Positions 27,025 to 37,404 of a DNA stretch of 64,000 bases are shown one piece after another. Below the pieces are notes generated by a model. The model was not told the origin of the DNA. It saw only the letters and a program-made list of their open reading frames with translations, and searched no databases. The position numbers and the translations under genes were made by a program. The first letter of the stretch is position 1; each line of letters starts with the position of its first letter. This DNA is from Streptomyces phaeoluteigriseus (GTDB lineage Bacteria > Actinomycetota > Actinomycetes > Streptomycetales > Streptomycetaceae): contig NZ_MPOH02000011.1 of the NCBI RefSeq assembly GCF_001896135.2, positions 1,236,858 to 1,300,857 on the forward strand, in the 5' to 3' direction.

Positions 27025-27849
27025 ATGACCGTCCGCAAGAACCAGGCGTCCCTGACCGCCGACGAGAAGCGCCGTTTCGTCGCCGCCCTCCTCGAACTCA
27101 AGCGCAGCGGCCGCTACGACGCCTTCGTCACCACGCACAACGCGTTCATCATCGGCGACACCGACAACGGCGAGCGCACCGGCCACCGTTCACCGTCCTT
27201 CCTCCCCTGGCACCGCAGATTCCTGCTGGAGTTCGAGCGGGCGCTCCAGTCGGTGGACGCATCGGTGGCGCTGCCCTACTGGGACTGGTCCGTCGACCGG
27301 TCGCCGCGATCCTCGCTGTGGGCGCCGGACTTCCTCGGCGGCACCGGGCGCAGCCGGGACGGGCAGGTGACGGACGGCCCGTTCGCCGCTTCTTCCGGCA
27401 ACTGGCCGATCACGGTGCGGGTCGACGGGCGGACGTTTCTGCGGCGCGCGCTCGGAACCGGCGTGCGTGAGCTGCCGACGCGGGCCGAGGTCGACTCGGT
27501 GCTGGCGATGTCGACGTACGACATGGCGCCGTGGAACAGCGGGTCGGACGGTTTCCGCAACCATCTGGAGGGGTGGCGGGGCGTCAACCTGCACAACCGG
27601 GTGCACGTCTGGGTCGGCGGCCAGATGGCCACCGGGGTCTCCCCCAACGACCCGGTGTTCTGGCTGCACCACGCCTACATAGACAAGCTGTGGGCGGAGT
27701 GGCAGCGCCGGCACCCGCAGGCCGGGTATCTCCCGGCGGCGGGGACGCCGGACGTGGTGGACCTGCGCGAGACCATGAAGCCGTGGAACGACACCACTCC
27801 GGCCGACCTGCTCGACCACACCCCGCACTACACCTTCGACACCGCCTGA
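27025..27849 (+). CDS. melC2: Tyrosinase MelC2
   Basis: 274 aa, normal length for Streptomyces tyrosinase. It oxidises tyrosine and DOPA to dopaquinone, giving melanin outside the cell. The CuA ligands are His38, His54 and His63 (TTHNAF, GHRSPSFLPWH). CuB ligands lie in NLHNRVHVW and FWLHHAYID. The PYWDWSVD motif is also present. It has no signal peptide, as expected for a partner of MelC1. No residue needed for activity appears lost, so the strain should make melanin if the operon is expressed. Confidence 0.96.
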   Translation: MTVRKNQASLTADEKRRFVAALLELKRSGRYDAFVTTHNAFIIGDTDNGERTGHRSPSFLPWHRRFLLEFERALQSVDASVALPYWDWSVDRSPRSSLWAPDFLGGTGRSRDGQVTDGPFAASSGNWPITVRVDGRTFLRRALGTGVRELPTRAEVDSVLAMSTYDMAPWNSGSDGFRNHLEGWRGVNLHNRVHVWVGGQMATGVSPNDPVFWLHHAYIDKLWAEWQRRHPQAGYLPAAGTPDVVDLRETMKPWNDTTPADLLDHTPHYTFDTA

Positions 27850-27925
27850 CAGAAGCCGGGTTGGCCGCCGAGGCCTCGGGTACCCGGGTGCCACGTACCC
27901 GAGGAGAACGAGGAGGAGACCGACC

Positions 27926-28378
27926 GTGACGCAGGTCGAGGAATCCATCGAGGTCGGTGTCCCGGTGCACACCGCCTACAACCAGTGGACGCAGTTCGAG
28001 ACGTTCCCCGAGTTCATGGACGGGGTGGAGCGCGTCGAACAGCGCTCCGACACACTCACCCACTGGGTCACCGACGTGAACGGGGTGCACCGGGAGTTCG
28101 ACGCGGAGATCACCGAGCAGATCCCGGACGAGCGGGTCGCCTGGACGACGGTGAGCGGCGAGGCCCGGCAGTCCGGCGTGGTGACCTTCCACCGGCTCGA
28201 CGACGAGCACACGAAGGTGATGCTCCAGATGGCCTTCGAGCCGGAGGGCCTCGCCGAGACCGTCGGCGACAAACTCGGCTTCGTGAAGCGGCAGACCAAG
28301 GGCGATCTCCAGCGCTTCAAGAAGTTCATCGAGGAGCGCGGCCTCGAGACCGGCGGCTGGCGCGGCGCGGTCGTCTGA
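27926..28378 (+). CDS. SRPBCC-family (polyketide cyclase-like) protein
   Basis: 150 aa, START/SRPBCC fold. The start (VEESIEVGVPVHTAYNQWTQFETFPEFMDG broken here into VEESIEVGVPVHTAYNQW and FETFPEFMDG) and HWVTDVNGVHREFDAEIT are typical of the broad cyclase/dehydrase-like family. Such proteins bind hydrophobic ligands in a deep cavity. GAGGAGG before the GTG at 27926 gives a very strong translation start. It is 76 bp after melC2 on the same strand, so it may share that transcript. A link to melanin is not established. Confidence 0.82.
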   Translation: MTQVEESIEVGVPVHTAYNQWTQFETFPEFMDGVERVEQRSDTLTHWVTDVNGVHREFDAEITEQIPDERVAWTTVSGEARQSGVVTFHRLDDEHTKVMLQMAFEPEGLAETVGDKLGFVKRQTKGDLQRFKKFIEERGLETGGWRGAVV

Positions 28379-28390
28379 CCGGCGCCACCG

Positions 28391-28423
28391 CCTCGGCCCG
28401 TACGGCAGCCGTACGGGCCGAGG
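28391..28423. terminator. Bidirectional hairpin between convergent genes
   Basis: A perfect 13-bp inverted repeat: CCTCGGCCCGTAC, loop GGCAGCC, GTACGGGCCGAGG. It lies right after the SRPBCC stop (28378) and against the stop of the RNase H gene (28424), serving both strands. Confidence 0.82.
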
Positions 28424-29158
28424 TCACCCGGCGGCCGCGGTACGGCACTCCGGGTGGCCCCAGCCCTGATCGTTCTTGGCGATCGGCTCGCCCTGCGCGT
28501 AGGGGCGCCCGCACACGCAGCGGCCGGGGAACTTGGCCTTGATCGTGCGGGCGGACGAACCGCCGGGCCGCCGGGCCGAATTGCCCCCGGTGGCCCCTCC
28601 GGCGCCGTTCCCGCCGTTGCCTTGCGGCGTACTGCGGCCTTCGCCGGGACGTCGGGGGGCCGACGGCGGCTCGGGCGAACCGAGGGCGCTGCCCGCCGGC
28701 TCCTGCACGATCGCCGCCTGACTGGCGGCCCGGTCCGCGAAGTCGTTCAGCCTGTCGCCGTCGACCTGGTGGGCGGGCACGTAACGGAACTCGACCGTGC
28801 GGCCGCCGAGCAGTTCGTCGATGCGCACGACCAACTCCCGGTTGGCGACCGGCTTGCCAGCGGCGGTCTTCCAGCCGTTGCGCTTCCAGCCGGGCAGCCA
28901 GGTGGTGACGGCCTTCATGGCGTACTGCGAGTCCATGCGGATCTCCAGCGGTACGTCGGCGTCGACGGCCGCCAGCAGGCGTTCCAGGGCGGTGAGTTCG
29001 GCGACGTTGTTGGTGGCCCTGCCGAGCGGACCCGCCTCCCAGCGGGCCGGGGCCTCGGAGGCGTCGGAGATCACCCAGGCCCAGCCCGCAGGACCGGGGT
29101 TTCCCTTCGAGGCCCCGTCGCACGCGGCCACCACTCGTTCACGCATGCGCACGATCAT
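28424..29158 (-). CDS. rnhA: Ribonuclease HI with C-terminal zinc-knuckle extension
   Basis: 244 aa. The RNase HI domain (about 5-150) keeps the four acidic catalytic residues: D14 in CDGASKGNPG, the Glu in NNVAELTALE, the Asp in EIRMDSQYAM and the Asp in NDFADRAA. It cleaves RNA in RNA-DNA hybrids. After a Gly/Pro/Ser linker the last 40 residues form a small CxC...HxxC module (GRCVCGRPYAQGEPI, GHPEC) that could bind zinc and perhaps nucleic acid. ATG at 29146 is an alternative start; neither has a clear ribosome-binding site. Confidence 0.85.
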   Translation of the reverse strand: MIVRMRERVVAACDGASKGNPGPAGWAWVISDASEAPARWEAGPLGRATNNVAELTALERLLAAVDADVPLEIRMDSQYAMKAVTTWLPGWKRNGWKTAAGKPVANRELVVRIDELLGGRTVEFRYVPAHQVDGDRLNDFADRAASQAAIVQEPAGSALGSPEPPSAPRRPGEGRSTPQGNGGNGAGGATGGNSARRPGGSSARTIKAKFPGRCVCGRPYAQGEPIAKNDQGWGHPECRTAAAG

Positions 29159-29188
29159 GCCATGGCCCGGCGGTGCGCCCGCCCAGGC

Positions 29189-29986
29189 CTAGACGACGTC
29201 CCTGGTCTGCGGCATCTCGCCCTCGGTGGTGGTGACGTCGATCACCGAGAAGTCCGCCCCCTGCGGGTCGGTGAGGGCGGCGAACCGGCCGAACGGCGTA
29301 CCCATCGGGCCCAACCTGAGCCGGCCGCCGAGTTCGGTGGCCTTGGCGACGGCCTCGTCGCAGTCGGGGACGGTGAAGTAGACGTTGACGTAGGACGGGA
29401 CCTGGGGCGGGAAGTCGTCGCCCATCTCCATCCGGCCGAGGACGGGGTCCTCGCCCAGGTCGTAGAGGCGGAAGTCGCCCCCCTCGTCCTCCATCTGCTT
29501 CTGTCCGTACCCGTAGACGGCGGAGAAGAAGGTGTCGGCCTTCTCCGGCTCGCGGGTGAAGACCTCCGCCCAGGCGTACGCGCCGGGCACGCCCATCGCG
29601 TCGAAGCCCTCGTGGCTGCCCGCCTGCCACACGCCGAACACGGCGCCACCGGGTTCGCGGGCCAGGCACATGGTGCCGAACTCGCCGACCCGCATCGGCC
29701 CCATCAGCACCTCGCCGCCGTTCTCGCGGATCCTCGCCGCGGTGCCGGCGGCGTCCTCGGCGGCGAGATAGAGGCACCAGGCGGACTGGCCCTCCTGTCC
29801 GGGCATCGGCGGTACGACGGCGGCGACCGCCTTGCCGTCCGCGTAGGCCTGGGTGTAGTTGCCGTACTCCGACGACGACTCGCCGAAGGTCCAGCCGAGG
29901 ACGTCGCCGTAGAAGCGCTTGGCCCCTTCCACGTCACTGAACATCGCGTCGGCCCAGCAAGGGGTTCCCTCGGGTTGCACGGCCAT
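29189..29986 (-). CDS. VOC-family protein with two glyoxalase-like domains
   Basis: 265 aa in two similar halves. The first begins PCWADAMFSDVEGAKRFYGD with GWTFGESSSEYGNY; the second begins AWAEVFTREPEKADTFFSAV. Both end in a G-P-M-x-x-x-G-x-F/G-x-x-A/C-L strand pattern. Streptomyces proteins of this type include hydroxylase and resistance-like variants, but most have unknown ligands. Cytoplasmic. The metal-ligand set cannot be confirmed by eye. ATG at 29986. Confidence 0.82.
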   Translation of the reverse strand: MAVQPEGTPCWADAMFSDVEGAKRFYGDVLGWTFGESSSEYGNYTQAYADGKAVAAVVPPMPGQEGQSAWCLYLAAEDAAGTAARIRENGGEVLMGPMRVGEFGTMCLAREPGGAVFGVWQAGSHEGFDAMGVPGAYAWAEVFTREPEKADTFFSAVYGYGQKQMEDEGGDFRLYDLGEDPVLGRMEMGDDFPPQVPSYVNVYFTVPDCDEAVAKATELGGRLRLGPMGTPFGRFAALTDPQGADFSVIDVTTTEGEMPQTRDVV

Positions 29987-30079
29987 GGTCGCGGCCCTTT
30001 CCGGTGAGAGCTGTCGGGTGTCCGGTTCCTCACGCTAGTCACCCGGCCGACCCGTCGCGCGCCGAGCATCGGCCAGGCC

Positions 30080-31087
30080 CTATGTGCCGCCGGGCGGACC
30101 GTCCTCCGTGTCCTTCGGGGTCCTGCCGTAGGGGGCCTCGCCCGCGGTGAGGTGCTCCAGGACCTCGACCAGTTCCTGACAGGCCTGTTCCACCGAGCGG
30201 CGCGTGTTGCGCTGTTCGGTGATGACGGCCGAGAGCAGCAGGGCGGTCAGGGCCATCGTGCCGTTGAAGGCCTGGAGTTTGCTCATGACCTCGACGCGGG
30301 TCAGCCCGGCGAAGGGGCCCACCCCGTCGGTGGCCGCGACGGTGGCCAGGACCGAGGTGACCAGGGCGCACAGCATGCTGCCGGCGAGCTGGAAGCGCAG
30401 GGCCGTCCAGATCAGCAGCGGGTAGACGAGGAAGAGCAGGCTGACGTGGCTGTTGGTGGCCAGGGGGATGAGCGCGAGGGCGATGACGGCCAGGCTCACG
30501 GCCTCCTTCCAGCGGGTAAGGGGCGGCGGTCGGCGGGCGGCGTGCACGACGAGCAGGACGGGCGTGACGATGAGGACGCCCATCGCGTCGCCGACCCACC
30601 AGGCCAGCCAGACGGGCCAGAAGGCGTGTGCGGGCAGCTGGTCGGTGATGAAGAGGACGCCGACGCCCACCGTCGAGCTGAGCAGCATCGCGGTCAGCGC
30701 CCCGAGGAACACCAGGGCGAGACCGTCGCGTAGGCGGGCGAGGTCGTTGCGGAAGCCCACCCTGCGCAGCATGAGGTAGGCGCAGACGGGGGCTGCGGTG
30801 TTGCCCGCCAGGTTGAAGACGACGGACGGGCTGAGCGAGGTGAGCGACAGGATGACGAGCAGCGCCCCGAGGGCGATGCCCGCCCAGCAGCGGAGCCCCA
30901 GGATCAGCAGGCAGGCCACGGCGACGCCCGAGGGCGGCCAGATGGGGGTGAAGATCGCGCCCTCGACGACGAGCTGACGCAGCAGGCCCAGCTTTCCGGC
31001 CGCGTAGTAGCCGACCGCGACCGCCGCCGTCTCCGCGGCGAGGACGGCCGGCCGACGCAGATCGCTGGTGCCCACCACAGCAGCCAT
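30080..31087 (-). CDS. MASE1-domain integral membrane protein
   Basis: 335 aa with about eight membrane helices forming a MASE1 sensor domain. Markers are FTPIWPPSGVAVACLLILG (family W-P-x-S-G), FNLAGNTAAPVCAYLMLRR and FWPVWLAWWVGDAMGVLIVTP. MASE1 is usually an input domain for kinases or cyclases. Here only a short cytoplasmic helical tail follows (VEQACQELVEVLEHL), with no output domain. It may act with the SpoIIE-type phosphatase encoded next door. The start at 31087 has no convincing ribosome-binding site. Confidence 0.8.
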   Translation of the reverse strand: MAAVVGTSDLRRPAVLAAETAAVAVGYYAAGKLGLLRQLVVEGAIFTPIWPPSGVAVACLLILGLRCWAGIALGALLVILSLTSLSPSVVFNLAGNTAAPVCAYLMLRRVGFRNDLARLRDGLALVFLGALTAMLLSSTVGVGVLFITDQLPAHAFWPVWLAWWVGDAMGVLIVTPVLLVVHAARRPPPLTRWKEAVSLAVIALALIPLATNSHVSLLFLVYPLLIWTALRFQLAGSMLCALVTSVLATVAATDGVGPFAGLTRVEVMSKLQAFNGTMALTALLLSAVITEQRNTRRSVEQACQELVEVLEHLTAGEAPYGRTPKDTEDGPPGGT

Positions 31088-31129
31088 CAGACACCGGGCC
31101 GGTGCCGACGGCGAGGCGGGAGGCGGACG

Positions 31130-31611
31130 GACCGGCCCTATGGCTGAACGGGTCGCCGCATCGACCAGGGCCCCGCCGGTCCCCTACCCGGCGCACGTGC
31201 CGGGTCGACCAGGGCCCCGCCGGTCTCTACCCGGCGCGCGTGGCGCAGTGCCCCGACGTGCGCGTCGACCGGGACGGCCGCTCGGCCCCATGGCTGTACG
31301 GGCCCGCCTCCTCGACCAGGGCTCCGCCCGCCCCCTACCCGGCCGTGCCCGACGACCAGCACGGCGCTCGGCCTCATGGCGGTAGGGGCCGCCGCCTCGA
31401 CCCGGGCCCCGCCGTCCCCTACCCGGCGCGCGTGCTGTCGTGCCCGACGACCAGGACGGCCGCGTCGTCCTCGTGCCCGACGACCACGATCACCGCTCGG
31501 CCCCACAGCCGCACGGGCCGCCACCTCGACCAAGGCCCCGCCGTCCCCTACCCGGCGCGCGTGCCGTCGTGCCCGACGACCAGGACGGCCGCGTCGTCCT
31601 CGTGCCCGACG
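31130..31611. repeat. Degenerate tandem duplications of the 3' end of the phosphatase gene
   Basis: The 76 bp at 31536-31611 (last codons and stop region of the phosphatase gene) recur almost unchanged at 31407-31482, a period of 129 bp. More decayed copies appear near 31325-31380 and 31170-31290. Shared blocks include CCGTCCCCTACCCGGCGCGC and CGACGACCAGGACGGCC. Outside the gene itself the copies are non-coding. This fills the space between the phosphatase and MASE1 genes. Confidence 0.75.
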
Positions 31612-32375
31612 CGCTCGGCGCCCTTCATCACGGCGGTGGCGAGGGCATGGGCCTCCAGGCCGGCGACTGCGGCGATGCCCGCGAGGCGCACCACCTGGTC
31701 CAGGCCCTCCTCGACGCTCATCGACGGCCCTTCCACGACGCCGTCGGTGAGCAGCACGAACACCCCGCCCTGGGTGAGCCGGTAGCGGGTGACCGGGTAC
31801 TCCATCCCCTCCTGGACGCCGAGCGGTGGTCCGCCCTCGTCCTCGGCCACGCCGGACCTGCCGTCCGCGGTGGCCCACACGCACGGGATGTGACCGGCCC
31901 GGGCGCTCTCCAGTACGCCGGTCGCCGGGTCGAGGCGCATGAAGGTGCAGGTGGCGAAGAGTTCACCGCCGAGGGAGATCAGCAGATCGTTGGTCAGGGC
32001 GAGGAGTTCACCGGGCTCGCTGGTGACGGAGGCGAGGGCGCGCAGGCCGACGCGGACCTGGCCCATGAAGGCGGTCGCCTCGATGTTGTGGCCCTGGACG
32101 TCACCGATGGACAGGGCGATACGGCCGTCGGACATCCGGAAGGCGTCGTACCAGTCACCGCCCACGTTGAGGCCGTGGAACGCAGGCGCGTAGCGGACGG
32201 CGATCCGGTAGCCGGACGCGGTGGGCAGGTCCCTGGGGAGCATGCCGCGCTGGAGGGCGATGGCCAGTTCGACGCGGGAACGTTGCAGCTCCGCCCGTTC
32301 GCGCGCCTGGGCGGTGAGCGAACCGAGCCTGGCCAGCAGCTCGTCGCCGTCGTCCATCGGGCGCTTGCGGGACAT
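31548..32375 (-). CDS. SpoIIE/RsbU-type PP2C serine phosphatase
   Basis: 275 aa. A helical N-terminus (LLARLGSLTAQARERAELQR) leads into the PP2C-SpoIIE domain. Motifs are LQRGMLPRDLPTASGYRIAV, VGGDWYDAF, the metal Asp in SIGDVQGHNIEATAFMGQV, and FVLLTDGVVEGP near the end. Such phosphatases act on anti-sigma-factor antagonists in partner-switching. No GAF or PAS domain is fused. ATG at 32375 follows GGAG. The last codons and stop lie inside the tandem repeat block, so the C-terminus (VLVVGHDGTRAG) may be recent. Confidence 0.87.
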   Translation of the reverse strand: MSRKRPMDDGDELLARLGSLTAQARERAELQRSRVELAIALQRGMLPRDLPTASGYRIAVRYAPAFHGLNVGGDWYDAFRMSDGRIALSIGDVQGHNIEATAFMGQVRVGLRALASVTSEPGELLALTNDLLISLGGELFATCTFMRLDPATGVLESARAGHIPCVWATADGRSGVAEDEGGPPLGVQEGMEYPVTRYRLTQGGVFVLLTDGVVEGPSMSVEEGLDQVVRLAGIAAVAGLEAHALATAVMKGAERVGHEDDAAVLVVGHDGTRAG

Positions 32376-32764
32376 GGCCTCACTCCGGAGAGGACGGTAC
32401 CCCCTTCGGGGCGAACCTCGCGTTTTACGTTTACTGGATGATACCGACATATCCATCAACGCTGACGGTCCGGAACCGTCCGGGGCAATGACCAGGGGAC
32501 CGGTCGTGGTCGTGGCTCGCAGGCGTGCGCGCACGGCCTGCGGCGGCTTCCACGCCGGGTGCACGAGAGGCGCAAGCCGGTCCGGGCTGCCATCGAGGGC
32601 CGGAGCGGGAGGGACGGGACGTGTGGCTGCGGCTCCCGGTCCGGGCTGCCATCGAGGGCCGGAGCGGGAGGGACGGCACATGTGGCCGGGGCTCGGGCGA
32701 CGGCGCGTTCCGCTCGCTGCACCGTCGCCCGATGCCGCAGCACGAGGCTGCGTGGGCCTGTGCG
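32376..32764. repeat. 389-bp intergenic region with a direct repeat
   Basis: Two 41-bp copies of a sequence starting CCGGTCCGGGCTGCCATCGA occur at 32577-32617 and 32636-32676, 59 bp apart, differing hardly at all. The first part (32415-32460) is AT-richer (CGTTTTACGTTTACTGG) and may carry the phosphatase promoter. No gene is supported here. Confidence 0.6.
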
Positions 32765-34404
<1,640 letters not shown>

Positions 34405-34527
34405 GGTCCGTTCCTCCGCATAGGTTGATCCGTCGCTCGCCGTCTTATCTTTCCTCGTCAGGAGGCCGGTCCGCGAGGGGGCCCCGGTCCGCGGCGGGGG
34501 GCGGGGCGGCGCGCGGGGCGGCGCGGA

Positions 34528-34875
34528 TCAGTGTCCCGAACCGTGCCGGCCGCCGAGCTGGTCACGGTGGCGGGGGTCGCCCAGGAACCTGTCCACGTCG
34601 AAGACGGGAGCCGACCGCACCTCGTCCTTCGTCCGGGAGACCTGCACGATGCGGGCCTCGTGGTCGATGCCCATGACGGAGTCCGCCGGGAGCACCACGT
34701 CCTTGCCGAGGAACCAGATCCCGGTGTGCACCACCATGTGCAGCCGGCCGAGGTCCTTGGTGTACTTGCTGACCTTGCCCACATGGCCGTCCGTGCCGTC
34801 CACCTGGTATCCGGTCAGGTCGTCGTCCGGCGTGTGCCCGGCGGTCGGGACGCTGTGCCCTCGGTACTCGCTCAC
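34528..34875 (-). CDS. PRC-barrel domain protein
   Basis: 115 aa. A short N-terminus leads into a PRC barrel (DLTGYQVDGTDGHVGKVSKY, VVLPADSVMGIDH, FDVDRFLGDP). PRC barrels of this type bind RNA-processing or photosynthetic partners; in Streptomyces the role is unknown. Start choice: GTG at 34875 is preceded at 5 nt by GGAGG, while the in-frame ATG at 34887 overlaps that same ribosome-binding site. GTG is therefore preferred. It stands alone between pgm and a TG-rich leader. Confidence 0.8.
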   Translation of the reverse strand: MSEYRGHSVPTAGHTPDDDLTGYQVDGTDGHVGKVSKYTKDLGRLHMVVHTGIWFLGKDVVLPADSVMGIDHEARIVQVSRTKDEVRSAPVFDVDRFLGDPRHRDQLGGRHGSGH

Positions 34876-34887
34876 GGTGTCCTCCAT

Positions 34888-34985
34888 GGGGTTTGTTTCT
34901 GCGCTCTGCGCTTCTGTGCTGTGTGCTGTGTGCTCTGTGCCGTGTGCTTCTGTGCTGTGTGCTTCTGCGTGTGCCCGGTGTGGCT
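34888..34985. repeat. TG-rich low-complexity tract upstream of the PRC gene
   Basis: The plus strand shows a run of short units such as TGTGCTG, TGTGC and TTCTGTGC from about 34897 to 34980. The composition is unlike anything else in the window: roughly half T, nearly no A. On the minus strand it is a CA-rich leader in front of the PRC gene. Simple-sequence expansion is likely; a role in the leader is possible. Confidence 0.6.
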
Positions 34986-35125
34986 CGCGGCAGGCGTTTC
35001 GGAGAACGGCTTCGCTGTTTTCGCCCGCTCTGCTCGCGTGAGCGATTCGGCAACGGTTGCCGAAGTTTCCGCCGAGGCGTTTCCGGAAGCGGTTCCCCGC
35101 GTCTCCCGTTCTCCCGCGGCCGGGA

Positions 35126-35443
35126 TCAGACGTCGGAGTCGATGCCGGTGACCGCCGCCGGCCCCAGCGGGGCGTCGCTCTCGTCCAGGCCGGACTCGCG
35201 CAGGGCCGACTGAGCGAGCAGTCGTGCGCTCTCCTCTGCGTGCGGCGCGGTGTCCGCCTCCACGGTGAGCCGGATGGTGAACGTGTCGTCGTCGTTCAGC
35301 GAGAGGGTGTCGAGGTCCTCGCTGTTCCCCATCTGCGTGCGGTGCGGGTCGGCCGGACTCAGGGAGCGGCTGATCCGGGACCGGGTGTCCGCGTCGACGT
35401 CGGTGGTGAAGGTGCCGGGAACGCTGATCACGTAGGTCGTCAT
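35126..35443 (-). CDS. Small conserved protein of unknown function
   Basis: 105 aa, acidic, no membrane segments. It begins MTTYVISVPGTFTTDV and contains DADTRSRISRSLSP and TIRLTVEADTAPHAEESARL. The alternation of strands and helices suggests one small alpha/beta domain. The ATG at 35443 has AGGAAAGG about 6 nt upstream, so expression is credible. I do not recognise the family beyond similarity to small Streptomyces hypothetical proteins. It is on the same strand as the PRC gene but separated from it by 250 bp of simple sequence. Confidence 0.65.
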   Translation of the reverse strand: MTTYVISVPGTFTTDVDADTRSRISRSLSPADPHRTQMGNSEDLDTLSLNDDDTFTIRLTVEADTAPHAEESARLLAQSALRESGLDESDAPLGPAAVTGIDSDV

Positions 35444-36112
35444 GACGATCCTTTCCTGGGTTCTCTCCCGCCTACCCCGACTCCCCGCAGCCATGGGAAA
35501 AAGCGGCGGAACCCGCCGGATGGCGGGGCGTTGCGCGGAGGTCGAGCCACACCTGACAGGTGCCGGCCGGGGCGGTGCCCATGACGCGGCGAGCGGCCGG
35601 GACGGCTCCCGTGACGCGGCGAGCGGCCGGGCCGTCGCCGCCCTGGCCGATCACCGCGATCCCGCCCCTGCCCGCCTCTCGCCACGCCCACTCACGCTGG
35701 CCACTTCGACACTTCGACCCTTCGACGTCACCGTGCCCGTCACCGTCCTCACCGCCCCTGTCCCCGCCGTCCCCCCGTCCCCCGTCCCCTTCATCGACGC
35801 CGCCTCCCGGAGCGGCTCGACCTGCCGTGCACCTGGGGCCTCCTGCCCTCCGGGGCGACCGCTTCATCGGTCCCGACCGGTACGGCATTCCCGGCCCGCG
35901 CACCGCCGAGCCGTCCCTGACCGTCACCGGGCGGTCCGGCGACGCCCCCGCTGGTCCGGAGAGGACGCGGGGGGAGACGGCGTCCGGGACACCGCCGCCT
36001 CGACCGCGGGAGCCGCACCTTCCGACCGCCCGCGCACACGCCCGAGCGGCCGCCCCGGCACATCGGGGCGGCCCGCTCCACGCGGTCGGCGGGGCCGGGC
36101 CCGCGCTCGGTT
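35444..36112. other. 669-bp intergenic region with simple repeats, no supported gene
   Basis: About 35570-35640 holds two and a half copies of a roughly 33-bp unit (CCCATGACGCGGCGAGCGGCC type). The rest is rich in short CCGTC/CCC repeats. Several long frames cross it on both strands but none has a credible start, family motif or consistent third-position bias. No RNA gene was recognised. Confidence 0.5.
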
Positions 36113-36289
36113 TCAGCGTCTGCGGCCGCGCGCCGACCAGCCCGCGCCGATCCCGCCGAGACGGAGGGCGAGCAGGGTCAGACCGAGCAGCATGATGTTG
36201 GTGGAGGTGAAGGTGTCGTTGGTCGAGATCTCCGCCGCGTTGATCAGGAAGGCGATGAAGAACCCCACCGCCGCGATGATGGCCAGCAC
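36113..36289 (-). CDS. Small two-helix membrane protein
   Basis: 58 aa starting at GTG 36289, with GAAGGGAC about 8 nt upstream. Two hydrophobic segments (LAIIAAVGFFIAFLINAA and NIMLLGLTLLALRLGG) are linked by a polar turn (EISTNDTFTSTN), and the tail is basic (GWSARGRRR). Proteins with this layout are common single-gene units in Streptomyces and have unknown function. The open frame continues upstream of the GTG but loses all resemblance to a protein there. Confidence 0.62.
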   Translation of the reverse strand: MLAIIAAVGFFIAFLINAAEISTNDTFTSTNIMLLGLTLLALRLGGIGAGWSARGRRR

Positions 36290-36517
36290 GATGTGCGTCC
36301 CTTCGGGGGCAATTGGGTGCGGGTGGTGTCGTGGGATGCGGAGGTCGGCTCGTCGGGGTCGGTCGCCTTCCTGATGCCCCGTCCGGGCCGGGACACCGCG
36401 AACCACGCGGAACCCCACGGAGGTCGTACGGGTGTCTGAGTAGGCGTACTCAGGCGCGGTCGCCGTGCCGCCACCAGACTGGGCCCACTCACCCTCCCCG
36501 ACCGGAAAGGGCCCTCC

Positions 36518-37186
36518 GTGCTGACCCGTGCCGCCTCCGTCCTGGTGCCCTTGTTCGGACGCCTGACCGTGACCAGCGAACTCAGGATGCGCCTCTCCGC
36601 GGGGACCATCTTCGCGGCGAACCACGACTCCCTGGCCGACCCCGCGGTCGTGCTGGCCGCGCTGCGCGGGCTCGGCGTGGAGCCGGTGGTGATGGCGACC
36701 GCGGGGCTCTGGCGGGTGCCCGTGCTCGGGCGGGCTCTGGCCCGCGAGGGCCATATCCCCGTCCACCGCCGCTCGGCACGCGCCGCGTACGCCCTCGACG
36801 CCGCCGCCGATGCCCTCGCCGGGGGACGGCACGTCCTGCTCTACGGCGAGGGCGGGCTGCCGGACCGCAGGGACGCCGCGCCCGGCCCGCCGGAGGCGTT
36901 CCGCACCGGACTGGCCCGGCTGGCGCAGGTCTCCGGCGCGCTGGTGGTGCCGGTGGGTCACGCCGGTGCCCGGCGGATCACCTCGGGCTCGACCGCCAAG
37001 CAGCTGGCGGGCGCCCTCACCGCCCCGGTACGCCGTCCCCGCTGCCACGTCCACGTCGGCGCCCCGCAACGACTCCCCGCGGAGGCCCACACCGGCACGG
37101 TGGCCGCCCGCACCGCCGTCACGGTCGCCTGGCGCACGGCGGCCCGAGCGGTGGGCGAACGGGACGTGGAACTGCGGCTGGTGTAG
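36518..37186 (+). CDS. 1-acyl-glycerol-3-phosphate acyltransferase-like protein (PlsC family)
   Basis: 222 aa. The acyltransferase motif HX4D appears as NHDSLADP (about residue 35). The glycerol-phosphate-binding block is HIPVHRRSARAAY, and later motifs are LLYGEGGLPDRRDA and ALVVPVGHAGARR. It transfers an acyl chain to a lysophospholipid or related alcohol at the membrane; secondary acylations in natural products are also possible. GTG start at 36518 with AAAGGGCC upstream. It stands alone, divergent from the small membrane protein. Confidence 0.8.
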   Translation: MLTRAASVLVPLFGRLTVTSELRMRLSAGTIFAANHDSLADPAVVLAALRGLGVEPVVMATAGLWRVPVLGRALAREGHIPVHRRSARAAYALDAAADALAGGRHVLLYGEGGLPDRRDAAPGPPEAFRTGLARLAQVSGALVVPVGHAGARRITSGSTAKQLAGALTAPVRRPRCHVHVGAPQRLPAEAHTGTVAARTAVTVAWRTAARAVGERDVELRLV

Positions 37187-37404
37187 GGAGCGATCCCGGC
37201 GGACCCGGGGCGGGGGCTCAGGTCGCCGAGTCCGCGGCCGCCGGCGACGTGCGCCTCGCCTCACGCGCCCGAGTCGCCGCACGCGCCGCGGATGGCGCCC
37301 CGGCCAGGGGCATCGCCGACCGCCCTCCCCTACCACCCCCGGGAACCGTGCCGCCGCGGGCAGGGCGTCCCCAGCCCGCCGACGGCACCTCCGCCCCCTC
37401 GACC

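Noticed and set aside
26584-27470. Alternative plus-strand frame across the melC genes
   Set aside because: It starts upstream without a ribosome-binding site and reads the wrong frame of melC1 and melC2, which are unambiguous.
35444-36112. Several open frames of 100-300 residues in both strands
   Set aside because: They consist mostly of Pro/Arg/Gly from simple repeats, have no ribosome-binding sites and match no family.
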